From NCBI RefSeq assembly GCF_048128805.1, contig NC_136012.1:7572121-7636120 (forward strand): a stretch of 64,000 nt of DNA, read 5' to 3'. Below are positions 24,471-37,439 of this stretch, piece by piece. Source of the DNA: Centroberyx gerrardi (taxonomy: Eukaryota; Chordata; Actinopteri; Beryciformes; Berycidae). Both the position numbers and the translations under genes were made by a program. Position 1 is the first letter of the stretch. The number at the start of each line of letters is the position of its first letter. The notes under the pieces are model-generated. The model searched no databases. It saw nothing but the letters and a program-made list of their open reading frames with translations, and was not told where the DNA came from.

Positions 24471-26703
24471 ATGTTAGTGTCAGCCATATCTGTCCTCTTG
24501 GCACAGGTCCTCTGCTTGGAAACTCCTCAACTTTCCGTCATGCAGTTGGAGGCCCAGCTGCGTCTGTGCCAGAGTTGTCTATGGTGCTATAAGAGCGGAC
24601 AGCGTCTGCTCTCCCGGAGCTCAGCACACAGGTAGAGTGTGTGTGTGTGTGTGTGTGTTGTTGTCAGTGATTGTTGGTAGGTATTCTGCTTTGTACAGCT
24701 CTGCATGACTGTCTTGTACTGAGTTCTTTGCTTTCTCCGTGCAGAACGGCTGTGAGCTACTACGAACTCCTGGGAGTCAAACCTAATGCCACCTTGGAGG
24801 AAATAAAAAATGCATTTTTTGACAAATCAAAAAAGGTAGGGTTCTCCTCACCTGTGCATTCGGAGAGAATGCCTGTTACACAAATTTGAGATTCTGCATC
24901 AACTGCTTAGTTGTCATCCTCTGTAGTTTCTCTATCTGGCCACATGGGGGCAACCTTTCCTAGCCTAGTGTCTAATTGTCAACATTTCTCACAGTGCAGT
25001 GGCGGTTTGGAGCTGCCTGCACATGAGTGTTTGTTTTGATGTTGTGGTGAGCTGTGTAAACAAGGATGTACATGCATATTTACCTTGGGGTTTTGGCGTT
25101 ATTGAAGTGCATGGCATCCCCTTCATCCCCTAGCCCCTCCAGAGAGGGAGTGTGTTTGTGTGTGCGCACCATACACATGCACAGGTTTGTTTAATAGGGA
25201 GAAAAAGAACATGCATGTGTGTCTCTGTGCATGTACACTGTAATGTCTCTTGTATCTCAGTCTCACTCTAACCCACCCTCTCCTCCACATGTGGCTGCAG
25301 CTGCACCCGGACAGCGACCCGTCCAACCCGGCCCTGCACAGCCAGTTTGTGGAGCTGAACGAGGCGTACCGGGTGCTGAGCAAGGACCCGAGCAGGAAGG
25401 AGTATGACCTCAAACTCCGACATCCCTACGGCGGGGGACAGGCCTTCAGATCTACCTCCAGCCATAGCAGCTACAGAGCCAGGTGGATACAAACACACAC
25501 TCAAACACAAACCATCATACAGCAGTTTGTTCGCTGTTCCAATGTGGGAGAAAACCCCTGGCTAATGGTGTTCTGTTCAGCAAGTGGGCTAGTGTTTGTT
25601 TGCTCTGTGTATATATTTTTTTTAACTTTCCTTCCATCTTTTCCACCTCTCTCTTGGTCCTTCTTCCACTCCTTCCCTGTCAGTGCGGAGGCCCAGGAGA
25701 GCATGCGTTACTGGGAGCAGTTCCGCCAGTCCCAGGCACAGGAGATGACGGCGGAGGACTGGCAGAAGAGGAGGAGGAGGAATTTCCGCCTGGTGGGCTA
25801 CTGTGTCATCACCATGGTGCTCAGCATCGGAGCCCACGTAATCTTCTTCAGGTAAAGGCCCTGGGCGGGATGACACTCGATGACTTAATAAAGGGACATA
25901 CCAGAAGTACTGTATGTATCATTATCATTCTTGAATAAGCTCCAGTTTTGCTGATCAAACAAACCAATTTTTTCCCAGAATCTTTTATTTCTCTTCCAGC
26001 TACATTCTTTCCCAATCAAATGTTTTTCTGTCACTGCTACTATTGTACTCATGAGTATTCACTGCTGCACATTCATATCCAGATTAATGGGATTGTTTGT
26101 GGACACGTCTCCCTGCCATGTGCCTTGGCACCACCTCATGGCCTGTCGCCATGTATATCTGTTTTCACACACTGATTTGGTACCACAGCTGTTTTGTAGA
26201 GATTTGATTCTTTGTGATCTGAAAATCTGTTATAGCAGCTGTATAAAGTCGTAAAAACATGAACATCCAGTGTTCCTGCGGATCACTGAGTTTTTAGGTT
26301 ATGCAAAGTTTGGTTGGTTGTCTAATTCAAGTGGTTCTCTAACTCTCTCAGGAAACTGGAAGACGTCCACAGTAACTTCATGGACGAGAAAGACCGAGTC
26401 ATCACAGAAATCTACAATGAATCCAAAGAGAGGGCCAGGTGTGTGAAAGAACCAGTTACAATTGTTTATGTTTTTTCTTTTCTGTGATAGTGCAGTCAGT
26501 TGATAATAGTCAATTTGACTGGGTTTTGCAATGTCTGAACATATATTTGATTGGTTGTGCAATACGTGGGGCTGAGTCTGAAGGCATTGTCTGTGCTGTT
26601 TCCCAGAGCCAACGGTTTTAAGAAGCAGACGGAGATCCTGCGGCAGAAACACGCCGAGTTCCTGGAGAAATACAAAATCCGCTCCGGGGGAGAGGACAAG
26701 TAG
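24471..26703 (+). CDS. dnajc4: DnaJ homologue subfamily C member 4
   Basis: This is a J-domain cochaperone that would stimulate an Hsp70 ATPase. It has a single membrane anchor, and the human protein is linked to mitochondria. Six coding exons join in phase: 24471-24631, 24745-24835, 25301-25482, 25684-25851, 26352-26438 and 26607-26703, giving 261 residues. The J domain starts at SYYELLGVKPNATLEEIKNA. The catalytic HPD (residues 86-88) is intact and falls right after an exon junction (DKSKK then LHPDSDP). The hydrophobic segment at about 181-200 (LVGYCVITMVLSIGAHVIFF) is the transmembrane helix, and it is followed by NFMDEKDRVITEIYNE, conserved with human DNAJC4. A second in-frame ATG at 24540 would give 238 residues. 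An AG acceptor at 24507 could select it, so the N terminus is uncertain. A possible polyadenylation signal is AATAAA at 28034. Confidence 0.94.
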
Positions 26704-28751
26704 GACTTTCCTACTGAGTTTTAACTGCCAACAGGTGGAAAGGGGCAGACTGAATGCGGTAGTAGTTTTAGAATGTTTTTCTTAAGCATGTGTTGATGCA
26801 ACCACGTTACTCCTGGGTCCTCACATGTGATGCTGAGGAGCTGAAGACACATAGGACATGGGTGTAACACAGGTGTTCAGTCCTAACCAAGCTGGGCTGG
26901 ACCGGCCTGGACTGGTTGCTTATGTCCAGGACAATGTGAACAAGAGTAATATGTTCCTGGACAGAATGAGATCTGATGGACAGCAATGATGTATAAACGG
27001 TATCTTCTTTGACGTGATGAGACAGCAGGAAGGATCCAGCTTTGTACACAAACCTCTCTGCTGTTTGGACAAAGGAGCCAAAGGAACGCTGTTAAACTGT
27101 CTCTAATGAAGTCACAGGAACATGTTACTGTCCCCTCCCTCAGCGCTGTGCTTAGAGGCACACAGCATGTGGGGCTCACAGATAGCTGTGAATTAATGCC
27201 TCTGGAAGCGGGCCAAAGAACACTTGACAAACCAACACAGCGTATGTGTTCATCATGTGAGACAGACTACTGTAATGCCTGCATCTTTCTTGGTGCTGAA
27301 AGAAACCGTATCGATCAAAGTAATACCCCACGTGGCACATAGAGGGCGCTGTGTCCAGACGCTCCTGAGCTTATTGGCCTCAGTCTGCTCTGTTGAAACA
27401 CGCTGCTGGGCCTGTGTAGCATTCCCAGTTCCTGTATCTTGGGACATGGCTGCCCACTCCTGACGTTCCCTCTGGTGACACTGTGTGAGTTGTAGAAACA
27501 CTCAGATGGATCTACAAAGGCCATTTCCAGCACACTCATGATAAGATGTACTCTTATCATGTGTGCTTTCCCCTGTTTGTGGGAAATTGAATCCATAAAT
27601 GATCCATATTATAACGGTTGACAGTAATTTATTCTAGCCAAATTATCGTAATAACTGAGATTATTCAAGTGTGCAAATGAATGGGAAGATGCACCCCAGA
27701 CAGGTTAAGTGCTGATGAAACTATGCTGCTTATTTCAGTAGTCACAACCACCATTTACCGTTATGCCTTGTCAATGTTTAGATATGAGATTGTTTTTTTG
27801 TTTTTGTTGACTGCCTTAACTCATTCCTGGAGGGATGTCAGTGACAAACAGATTAAAAGCCCAACTTTTGCTCATCAATCATTACTCCCTGTTTGCTTTG
27901 TCTGTCATTCTCATAAAAATCTTTGCTCACGTGCTTTCAGGTTTGGCTGAGTACAATACAGAACAGATAAATCTTGCAGAGACTGTGCTCAAGTAACCAA
28001 AATTCCTTACTTATCTTTATCTTATTTGGTAGCAATAAAAAGAGGGAGATCATGAAGTTTTATCGATAATTTCAATTCAGGCTACATTTCTAAATTTACT
28101 TCCTCTTCGCAGTTGATTGTAAGTTAGAAAGAGGCCTTGAGGAAGACTTTCTGTAGAGCCCTGCCACTGCCTTTTAATGAGCAAGACAATTTTTAGACAA
28201 GCAGTATATCATAAGTATATCAGAATACAGAAGTTATTCCCATTATCTCAGTAATCAGGATTTGTGAGCATGAACAACTCTCTCCTAAAGCTCTAATCTC
28301 TGATGAACTGAAGGCTGACTTTGTGAACTCATCGCATGTTTGTTTGCATATTTACATCCGAATATGAGCTCTGTTTCATTTTAGTATCAACAGTTATGAA
28401 ATCATCCTGGGTACAGAGCCGTTCCTGCATTTGTCTCCCGCTTAGCTGACATCATGGAAAAGGGGCTTGGCTTCTAGATTTGGGAAAGAGTAGTTCACAT
28501 TCACAAGTATTGATTGAATTGTATCAGATCACAGGAGTATGTGAATTCAGCGTTAGGGTGGATATTGTCTTTTCTGTTTTTTCCTCACTATGTGTGTCTC
28601 TCGTCGTCCTCGGCGGGCCGCTAGCTGGGGCCTCAGCAGGAGATAACATATCCCTGCATGGCCTGCAGCCGCCCTCACCCTCATGTGGCGTGTGAGTGCC
28701 CTCTCATAACCCAAACACACCATAATGACAGAGACTGCTGTCAGCATGCCT

Positions 28752-28782
<31 letters not shown>

Positions 28783-29089
28783 TGACGTGACGGAAGACAA
28801 GGTCTGTACTCATGGGAGAGGGAGCTGCTATACACTGAGATAAACCAGCGATAAAGACAGTTTAAATTAATTTTACATTTACAATATAACAATTTAATAT
28901 GAAGTAGTTTAATGAGGTGTAAGTAAACAAAGTGTGGCAAAAGATAGATGGGAGATAGGAGAGTTACAGACAAAACACTTCCCTGTGATTTATTAATATT
29001 TGGATAAAAGAGTGGCATCTATAAAGTGGAGTTTCAGAAGTAAATCATTGATCTGCTGAATATCAAATTGAAAGGAGATCCCATAGAAA

Positions 29090-29367
29090 AGGGGCTCCCA
29101 AACGTTTCCATGTCAAGGACCCCTAAATAGATAATTATTAGACCATACACCTCTATTTAATAAGATTTTGTCCCATGGAACCCCATCTGAGAGGATTTTA
29201 GTTGTTAGATATAGTGTGGGTGGGTAGGGGGCAGTGAAACCTTCCACAGTCTCTCATTGTTCTAACCTCTAGAGAGTGAATTAATAGTAAAAATGAATAT
29301 TCCTCACAAGCTGGGGGCCCCATCAAGGACCCCTGGAGTGTCCCCGGACCCCCAGTTTGGGGAACAG
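29090..29367. mobile_element. hAT-like non-autonomous transposon
   Basis: The left end reads GGGGCTCCCAAACGTTTCC, and the right end, on the minus strand, reads GTTCCCCAAACTGGGGGTCC. These are the imperfect terminal inverted repeats usual for hAT-like fish elements. Internal blocks CAAGGACCCCT occur near both ends in direct orientation. There is no ORF and no clear 8-bp duplication. Confidence 0.6.
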
Positions 29368-29525
29368 GTGTACGCTACAACTGTATCCAGCGCGCCCGTC
29401 CCATTTGGAAAAAGTTGGCAGTGCAATGGTTACGCTGAGTGCGTCTCAAGGGCAAAGGAAATGAGGAAACCGATCACAACAACAAATGAAGACTCCTACC
29501 TTTCCAGACCCCCCCCCCTCCTCCC

Positions 29526-29529
<4 letters not shown>

Positions 29530-29569
<40 letters not shown>

Positions 29570-29577
29570 TCTCTCTG
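29530..29577. repeat. (CT)n microsatellite upstream of vegfb
   Basis: This is a near-pure CT run in the likely promoter or 5' UTR of vegfb. It produces spurious Ser/Leu reading frames. Confidence 0.9.
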
Positions 29578-30517
29578 CGGACAATCACTGCACCGTGGCT
29601 ACTGCGATGTCAGCGGAGGATATTATTCTAGGCTTATTTATAAGGGGATAAAAGAAAAAAACGGGGAAGATGCGCCCGGAGGGAGAAACGTCACATTTTC
29701 AGTGAGAGCTCCACTGTGGATCCACTGTGACCGAGCCGCGGAGTGGGATATGCGACACCGTCCCTCTCTGCGTGGGTCAAAGCGGCGGATCTTTGGGGGA
29801 GAAACGTCCTAGTTGGAGGATTTTTTTGTAGCTCACAGACAGAGAGGATTTTATGCTCGCGCCACCTTTCAGCGGGACTCAAAATGGACCTGTAGTCACG
29901 CCACCCCGGATCCCCCGGATCCCGGTTTAATGGGATCCCGACCAATAGACTGACGGTACCGGCTTATTATCCCTGACCGGCATTCGAGATATAGCCTAGG
30001 GGAGGGGGGCATCACTCAAAGTTTATACAAGTCTCACCAAAATATCAGTGGATTATTGGTTTATCATGGGTGCCGCGGTTAGATATGAAATAATGAGCTT
30101 AGAATTTGGTGCCGTCTCCATATGGAAAACCTAATGGCAGGAGATTCAAGGTTAGATTATTGTAGACTATAGCCGAGTCCAGTGTAACATTAACAAATAG
30201 GCTAGTAGAGTTGGGATTATATACCGGTTTGGCCTATATTATCGGGAATAGACTGCTCGTTTTGGCAAAGGCTGGGCAAGTCCCATCATTTTGCCTCAAA
30301 TGCAACAAGACAAAGTTTGTAATAATGAGGATGCCGCCCCGGGGGTCCCGTCAAGGAAGAGAGACCGGGGAATGAAAGCGGGAGATCTACGGGTTTGATC
30401 AGGCACAGAGGCAAAGGAGACAGCCGGAGAAGTCACCTTCTTCTTTTTTTTTTCTTTTTTTTTTTTTTGGATTGGTCCAAAAAAATATTTTTTGCGTGCC
30501 TCTTGGACTCCTGCACA

Positions 30518-31124
30518 ATGGGGATTATGCTTCAAGTTATTCTAGGAATGTTTCAATTCCTGCTGCTCACCAGAATACCCACGTCCCATGCCAAGGTATG
30601 TATGGACTATTTCACCTCAGTGGACGTGGTGTGGATTGGCCACATCTCGTCATTATGAGTTGATTTTGTGGTGCGGTTTTTTTTGTTTCCTTCAAGTTAC
30701 ACTGATGATCACTAGAAAGGCATAAAGTATTACGGCATGCCTGGTGTAGTTTTCTGTATGAAACTTACACCATGGTGGAAGTTATCCCCTAGGTCATTGA
30801 CGCTTGCCGCTTCAGAGGCTTACAGGATGGTCCAATGACTGATCCCTACTGAGAAAAATCACTAGTATTCCTATAGGGACTTCAAAGTTTTGCTGTCATA
30901 TTTGTATAGTAACCTTCTAAAATATATTATAGGGTTGTTATAGTTCTCTTTCATAGGAGCTGTTCATTCACTACAGCCTCACTCTCATACCCTGATACAG
31001 CATTACTGCCTCACTGATGAGCTAATCGTGTGATTGGCATATAAACCTGGTTTGTATTACAAAGCACATGTGATCCACTTTGTGACATATGGGCCTTTGA
31101 TAGTCATTTGCCAAGGCGGAGCAC

Positions 31125-31155
<31 letters not shown>

Positions 31156-31325
31156 ACAGGCAGACCTGCATGTGCTTGGTTTTTTATTTGTCTGGAGTCT
31201 TCCTATCAAGAACAGGCAGTGCCTTGAGGCAGTGTGGGATCCAGTCCTGCTGCATGTGCCACTGATTCATCAAACTAGACGCTACACGGCACACAGCACT
31301 GCACATGGACAAGCCCCTTCACCTG

Positions 31326-31360
<35 letters not shown>

Positions 31361-31466
31361 TCTTTTTATATCGTCTTCTTCTCTGACTGTGACAAAATGG
31401 GTCATCCTCCTGTAGTGATCCAAGTTAGTGTGGGAGAGATGGTGTTGCTTTTTAGGTATAGGGTAG

Positions 31467-31514
<48 letters not shown>

Positions 31515-31665
31515 TCTATCACACACACACACACACACACACTGTGGTCTTGGCCCATCTGTAGTGTGTGCTCTGGTAGTGTCTGGGAGTTAGATGGTGT
31601 AGACAGTAGACAGTAGACAGACAGCAATACCACTGCAGATGGCACTGGGCTGGCTGGCACTCAGT

Positions 31666-31704
<39 letters not shown>

Positions 31705-31772
31705 CAGCTCCTAGCAGATGTGACTAGGGAACTGCCAGGGAGATAATCTTAGCCCTGTCTCAAAGACTGATA

Positions 31773-31815
<43 letters not shown>

Positions 31816-31822
31816 CACGCAT

Positions 31823-31857
<35 letters not shown>

Positions 31858-32070
31858 ATTGAGTTGTTAAATATAACATTTTATTCAATACTTCAGCTTA
31901 GAATCCTTACTTGTCACAAAATGGCCACAGTCCTAGCTCAAAGAATCAACGTGGGGCAAACGTGTGTGTGTGTGTGTGTGGTGGGGGGGGAGGTAAAGGG
32001 GGGCAATTGGACAAAGTCTACATTCCCTTACAAGTGGCCTTGGTCCTCACACACATAGGCTCAATAATGG

Positions 32071-32118
<48 letters not shown>

Positions 32119-34325
32119 CAGAGAGAGAGACAGAGAGAAACAGAGAGCTGTAAAATGCAGTTTCTCTTTCTGTGTGTTTTTCCCTCCCAGTGGAGACTGG
32201 CTTATATGAGTGAGTAAACTGCAGTGAGTTTAGTGGTACAGCAGCCTGGTGACATCAAAGAAGTGAACAATATATTGAAATCATATTACCATTAGAATTA
32301 TGAGAGAACACAATATCTACCACAACTATATTGGGTATTTTTTTATATTAGTAAGTGAAGTAGTGACAGTGTCTTGCAGACTGACTCAGACTCAAGCCTA
32401 GATACTGTATAGCCTACTGTAATAGTTCATCAGTGAGAGATATTCCCACTATCTACCAGTGTATGTCCACTGAAAGTGTTTCAAACCCCATCATAAGGTA
32501 ATGTAGACTTAAGGCCAAAGGTAGCAGGTCTGGCTTGTCCACACAACCAGCAGCTCCCTCCCTCAGACAGGGTGACGGAGTTGAAAATAGGGCCGGCTGA
32601 GTCTGTCATTGCCATTTTTGTCAGGGTGGTGACTGGCTGATCAAAGTTGATCAGAGTGTTTATTTGCCAAAAAGTTGTGTGAGTTTGTTTAGCATGAGGT
32701 TACATAGACAAATGGCTCCATCTCTCCCCTTCTATGTAGGATATTTTGAATAATGGACCCTACAGTTATGCTGGGTTAGCTGTCGTAGGCCTACACAGAC
32801 CCTCTTACATGCGGTCAGGCGAAAATCGAAAGAAACTGTATCCAAGTTCAGAGCAACTTTTCACCCACTTCCTGTCATTTAGTGCCATAAATAATGGAGG
32901 TATTCATGTTTAAAGATGCCAGGCGTGAAACAGCGCTGTGTGCTTTAGCAGGAAATGCTTTGCCCAGTCGATAGGCACTATAGCCTTTCAAACAAAGGCA
33001 AGCCGGAGGTTACTGCCAATTCCTCAATAATTACATCACCAGTGTAAAATGGTTTTGCATGTACTGAAAGGAGTCTTGGTCAGTGATCAATAAGAGTAGA
33101 TACATGCAGTAGATACATGGTTGGTCAAATTTATGACCACATGCAAGATACATTAATTTAAATAGAGACAAAACACAGGCCCCTGTCCTTCAGCATGTGA
33201 GGCCAACCTGAAAACATACTTACCAGGATAAATTAGGATATTTTTAATTGACACACTTTCACAAACTTGAGTTCATGGTCTTTCAGTTTAATTGCTGCTA
33301 TAGCACTGTTATACTTTGGTTTTATTCAGGGATGTAGTGGAGAGTAAACCTACCTAAACTCAGTTTATCCACCTTTTCATTCATGGAATATTCTAGGCTG
33401 ACATGAATCTATAGCACATGAATTCATAGTATAGATCATAGGAAATAGCATCTAAACCGTCTACCTTATATGAGCATAGGTTTTTAAAGACAAAATCATT
33501 TTTTTTGTTAATATTGGTGTTTTATCGCCTTATGATGATCATCAACTGGAGGTGATAGTTTACCCACCTTTTAATTGACTACTACATCACTGGTTTTATT
33601 GCACTTCTGTTAAAGGAACAATCGGTAATGTGGACTCTTTAGTAACATCTAACAGCAGCCATAGGAACTACAACAACATCAGCAAACGTGTGTCCTCCTC
33701 CACAAGCCTCAGCCCTCCCGTCTCCGTCAGCTACGCTATGAAAACTGGCATTTTCACAACAGACACCACCTAGCCAAGTAGTGTTACAGTTGAGAGATGT
33801 CAAGTGAAGAGGAAATATATCTCACTGCAAACTGTTATAAATGTTTAGAACATCCCAGAGAGTTACAGAAACATTATACAGCTAGTCAAGTAAAAGATGG
33901 AATCAATAGCAAGCGATGCTATTGGCTAACACAGAGGTCTAGCAGCTCAAACCCACTTTACCCAATACCATTTAGCTGCTTACTAGCAACAGGTTGTTTG
34001 TGAGCTGTTTGCTTGACAGAGGCTGCTTACCTGTCCAACAAACGTAAGACCAACTCTGCATCGGTCTTGAAGTTTTTCAGAGTCCTAAGCTCCCTCCACC
34101 ACCTACCTCCACTATCTAATTGGTCAACTGGTGTCGTTCGTAAAGTGCTTTACCAATAAAGTTTTTCATGACTATTGTTTTCTCCCTCCAGCTTGCTCAC
34201 TGGCGGCCAGCAGACTCCCCCAGGTCCAGAGAAGGTCGAGAAGGTACACTTCCTATTTCTATTCTCACTTCTATTACATTCTCCTTTCTTCTCAAAATAC
34301 CATCCTTCATCCCAATGACTTGTCT

Positions 34326-34360
<35 letters not shown>

Positions 34361-34950
34361 ATGTCTCTCCACCAGTGCGGCGGTGGTTGGAGGTGTATTC
34401 CAGGAGTGGCTGTGAGCCGCGGGACACCCTGGTGGAGGTGTGGCGGGAGCTGCCGGGGGAGACGCACCACCTCTTCGTCCCAGCCTGCGTGTCGGTGAGG
34501 CGATGCGGCGGCTGCTGCGCCGACGAGGCCCTGGAGTGTGTTCCCTCGCTCACACACACGCTCACCATGGAGGTACACACACACACACACACACACACCA
34601 GTAGAAGATTAAGGTTAGTAAAGTTCAACCCTGAGAAGATGCTTGCAGTCTAACATGTGACTGTTCCGGATGCTTCTGCAGCTGATGAGAACCTCCTTCA
34701 TGAAGCACGAGCTCATTGAACTGCCCTTCGTCGAGCACAGCCAGTGTGAGTGCAGGTAAGCACCCGATAAAGCACACACATTCACATGTTCATTGTCTGT
34801 ACACAAAGACACACACATCTGCAGTTTATCATCCTCTGTACCTTAATACTGACGCAATCTGTTGTTTTTGTGTGCAGAGTAAAAGAACAGCTCCCATCAT
34901 CACCTACAACAAGGTACCACACTTTCTTTCTCCTTCTGTCTCTTTCTCTT

Positions 34951-35006
<56 letters not shown>

Positions 35007-36598
35007 GTTGACTTGATACCCAAAGACATTTGGTCTGTGTTCCAGTCCTCTGCTGCTGGTCTTCATATTCATTAACCTGGGCCAGTGGTTGTGAAAGTGG
35101 GGTCCAGGCTCCTCCAGCAGTATGTGAGGGTTTCAGGGGGTCTGCAGCAAAATAAGGAGCAGTGTAATGTCACTGTTTCAGTCACTTGAACAGGGCTATA
35201 GCCAGCTTGGCGAAGGGGCTGGGTCTCTTTTCCCTCTTTATTGTAACTGCAGGATGTATTATAAGGCCTCTGGGTTACTGCAGGCTATCAAAACATTACC
35301 TTGTTTAGTTAAAGGAACAGGAACCACTTTCTCACCTGGTTTTCCAAGACATAATGAATTAGAGTGTAACCCTCAAAATATGCATGCACACTGGCCCTGC
35401 TGTAAGAGTTTGGGTAAATATGCAATAGGAAACAATAAAGGAAACAAAACAAAGGCGGTTAAATGAGTGCATTTCAGTGCTTTTTTATTGGGATATATAA
35501 TATATATATATAATATTCTGGGATAGTGAACATGCTGATTGTTTCAGTCTTCGTCTCTCCTGTTCTTTTCATCCCATGGCAGAGTTGAAAATGAATAGTC
35601 AGCCCTAAATACACAAAATCAATTGGAAGTTTGACTCGTAGTCAAGCTAGCAGTATGTGAGTCGGTTGTCACCATAGAAACGGAACAGGATAAACTAACA
35701 TTTTTTAATTCAGTGGAATGTGAAAATCAATAAGGGATGCATGATGAATATTTCAGTAACGTTAGGCTTTAAACCATCATATGCCTATCATTACTTTCTA
35801 TATAAATGCATAGTCAAGTGCAGTAGTGGTTTTATTTGTTTTCACAGCAGGCCTTAACTGGCTTCCATCAAAGATTTTGTCTGACCTAATCCGTATCAAT
35901 TTAAGTGTTCTTGACCAGACACATTTTGAGAAACCCTTGTGTCCAGGAGGAAGCAGCAGCTGGTCAGACACTGTCCCGTGTCAGCTGGGACTGACAGCTG
36001 GACAGAGTGACAGAGGCTTCGCTGTTTGGATCCCTGATGTTTGTTTGTTTGTGTGCCTCATACTGGCAGGTCCAGCCAGCCAATCATCTGATTGCATCTT
36101 CAATGTTTATGTCCCCCTGCTTCCTGTTAGGATGGGGACATAAATAAGGGATTCAAATTTGTGTGTGTGTGTGTGTGTATGGTGTGTGTGTTTTTACTTC
36201 AAGCAGGGTGCATGTATATGCGTTTATAACTGTGTGGTTTCAGTGAATGCCTGCATACTGTATGTACTTGTGCATGTGACCATACGTGTGTTTGTACATG
36301 TTAGTATAAGTGTGTGTGAGTGTGTTCATGTGTGTGTGTGTGCCCCTCAGCGAGTTAGCCTCTGTGTGACTCTATCCCAGCATCCCTCGGGACGGCCCGC
36401 ATCCTGTTGTCACCATAGAGACGATGTTATCTCCCCCGCCATGTGCTCTCTCACTGACTGATGAAGCAGAGTCACGCATCCATAATAGCAAATTAGAGCT
36501 CCAAAGACAACAACAGCATCACTCTGCTAACAATGTCAGAACTATGCTGGGAAACAGTGTCGCCAGAATATTATATAGTTTACTGGAGATGGGATAAG

Positions 36599-36641
<43 letters not shown>

Positions 36642-37117
36642 CAACTTTCAAAACAAATGAAACCAGGAAAACCAAAATCGATACACTTTGATATTAGTTG
36701 AGGGAACCAATATTCATATTAATTTCACTCAATAGGAGGAGGATAGGTGTGATTGAAGTTCCAACAGATATAGGCTGTGTGACGTGAAATCCTGACTTTT
36801 CTGTCTGTCTGTAATTCCCAGGCCCTTTCCCAAGCCGACAAGGAAAGGCAGGAAAAAGGAGAGGGGCAAATCCAAACAGAAGAAAACTGCAACCGTGGAA
36901 ACTGCGTAAGTTGAATATTCATTGCGTGCTGTTAGTTTAATCACAAACCTTTGCTCTCATGCAGTTTAAGATCAAGTTTTCTGCTTGTGTAAATCCATAT
37001 TATCCAGATACTGTTGGCCCCGCTGCAGTAGAATAAACTAGGTTATCTGGTCTTTGTTATTCCTGAAGGACAATTTGTTTTACAGCCAGCAGGCAAGGTC
37101 ACTCACTCACACTCAAA

Positions 37118-37158
<41 letters not shown>

Positions 37159-37397
37159 GAACATTCAACACAATAGAAAAAATCAAGTTCACCTGAGGGA
37201 CTTGCCCCTGTGTAACACCAAACACATAAGACTGGTGAGCTACATAATCACATCATCAATACAATACAGAGCATTCAAGTATTCATTAACATTTACAATC
37301 ATCAATAACAATACATTATCATCATCAAAATGCCGGCACAAATGTCATCACAGCAAAACAAAGGCTTTATGATACACTTGGAGCTCCGACCTGTGAT

Positions 37398-37439
<42 letters not shown>

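Larger units (their letters stand above)
26704..30517. other. dnajc4 3' UTR, intergenic region and vegfb promoter/5' UTR
   Basis: No coding gene is seen. The dnajc4 3' UTR may extend to AATAAA at 28034. A short CA microsatellite is at 28755-28778 and a hAT-like element at 29090-29367. From about 29380 the DNA turns GC-rich and carries a CT tract (29530-29577), and it probably holds the vegfb promoter and 5' UTR. A T-rich run at 30446-30469 sits just before the vegfb start codon. Confidence 0.55.

Noticed and set aside
27681-27950. 89-codon plus-strand frame after dnajc4
   Set aside because: It has no splice context or recognisable domain and lies in probable 3' UTR.
31034-32102. 176-residue frame with His/Thr and Ser/Leu runs
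   Set aside because: It covers CA and CT microsatellites in vegfb intron 1 and has no homology.
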